Assembly: GCA_037954235.1 (NCBI GenBank)
Contig: JBBMOA010000006.1
Coordinates: 31,541,041 to 31,605,040 of the forward strand
Origin: Aulostomus chinensis
Lineage: Eukaryota; Chordata; Actinopteri; Syngnathiformes; Aulostomidae
Direction: 5' to 3'
Length of the DNA: 64,000 nucleotides
The notes beneath the pieces were generated by a model. That model was not told the DNA's origin. It did not search any database and saw only the letters and a program-made list of their open reading frames with translations. Shown piece by piece: positions 25,225 to 64,000 of this stretch. How positions within the stretch are numbered: the first letter of the stretch is position 1; the number at the start of each line of letters is the position of its first letter. Made by a program: the position numbers and the translations under genes.

Positions 25225-64000
<38,776 letters not shown>

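Overview
This is vertebrate nuclear DNA, almost certainly from a ray-finned (teleost) fish. It has short coding exons in long introns with GT-AG borders, L2- and Rex1/CR1-type LINE remnants, tRNA-type SINEs with GATG tails, hAT-type MITEs and very abundant mini- and microsatellites. Most long open frames are not genes. They arise because several tandem repeats have periods divisible by three (27, 21, 33 and 9 bp).

Two protein genes are clear, arranged head to head. On the minus strand (5089-6639) are the first two coding exons of bicdl1 (BICD family-like cargo adaptor 1), with its CpG-rich promoter at about 6.4-7.15 kb; the rest of that gene lies beyond position 1. On the plus strand, 19 consecutive exons from 25225 to 64000 encode the long coiled coil of citron (cit). 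Their phases agree throughout, they contain no stop codon, and the gene continues past the right edge. From memory, mammals have the same neighbours in the same divergent orientation.

The main biological observation is an absence. Between bicdl1 exon 1 and the first citron coiled-coil exon there are only about 18.6 kb, and I recognise no kinase-domain exon there. Instead a phase-compatible candidate exon at 24517-24622, and perhaps a start exon at 12383-12447, could supply a different N-terminus. The locus may therefore encode only a kinase-less, citron-N-like protein. This rests on reading by eye and needs a translated search.

Layout: 0-1.9 kb, 27-bp minisatellite in a bicdl1 intron; 2.5 kb, CT/CA microsatellite; 4.6-4.9 kb, L2 3' end; 5.1-6.6 kb, bicdl1 exons around a 40-bp minisatellite; 6.4-7.15 kb, CpG-rich promoter; 7.2-7.9 kb, ATCC array ending in a SINE fragment; 11.96-12.08 kb, pure CTG tract of about 39 units; 14.5-15.7 kb, TIR element; 16-20.3 kb, two Rex1/CR1-like LINE remnants, the second with a minisatellite in its 3' UTR; 20.3-24 kb, 21-bp array; 25.2-25.6 kb, first two citron exons; 28.5-42.7 kb, 33-bp satellite broken by three L2 insertions; 44.2-44.7 kb, three exons; 45.8-49.6 kb, SINE and GATG array; 50.7-64 kb, the remaining 14 exons, with a 9-bp minisatellite, a hAT-type MITE, a short TIR element and a CA tract beside a splice donor. 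Roughly one third of the window is tandem repeat, so array lengths and the intergenic distance depend on assembly quality.
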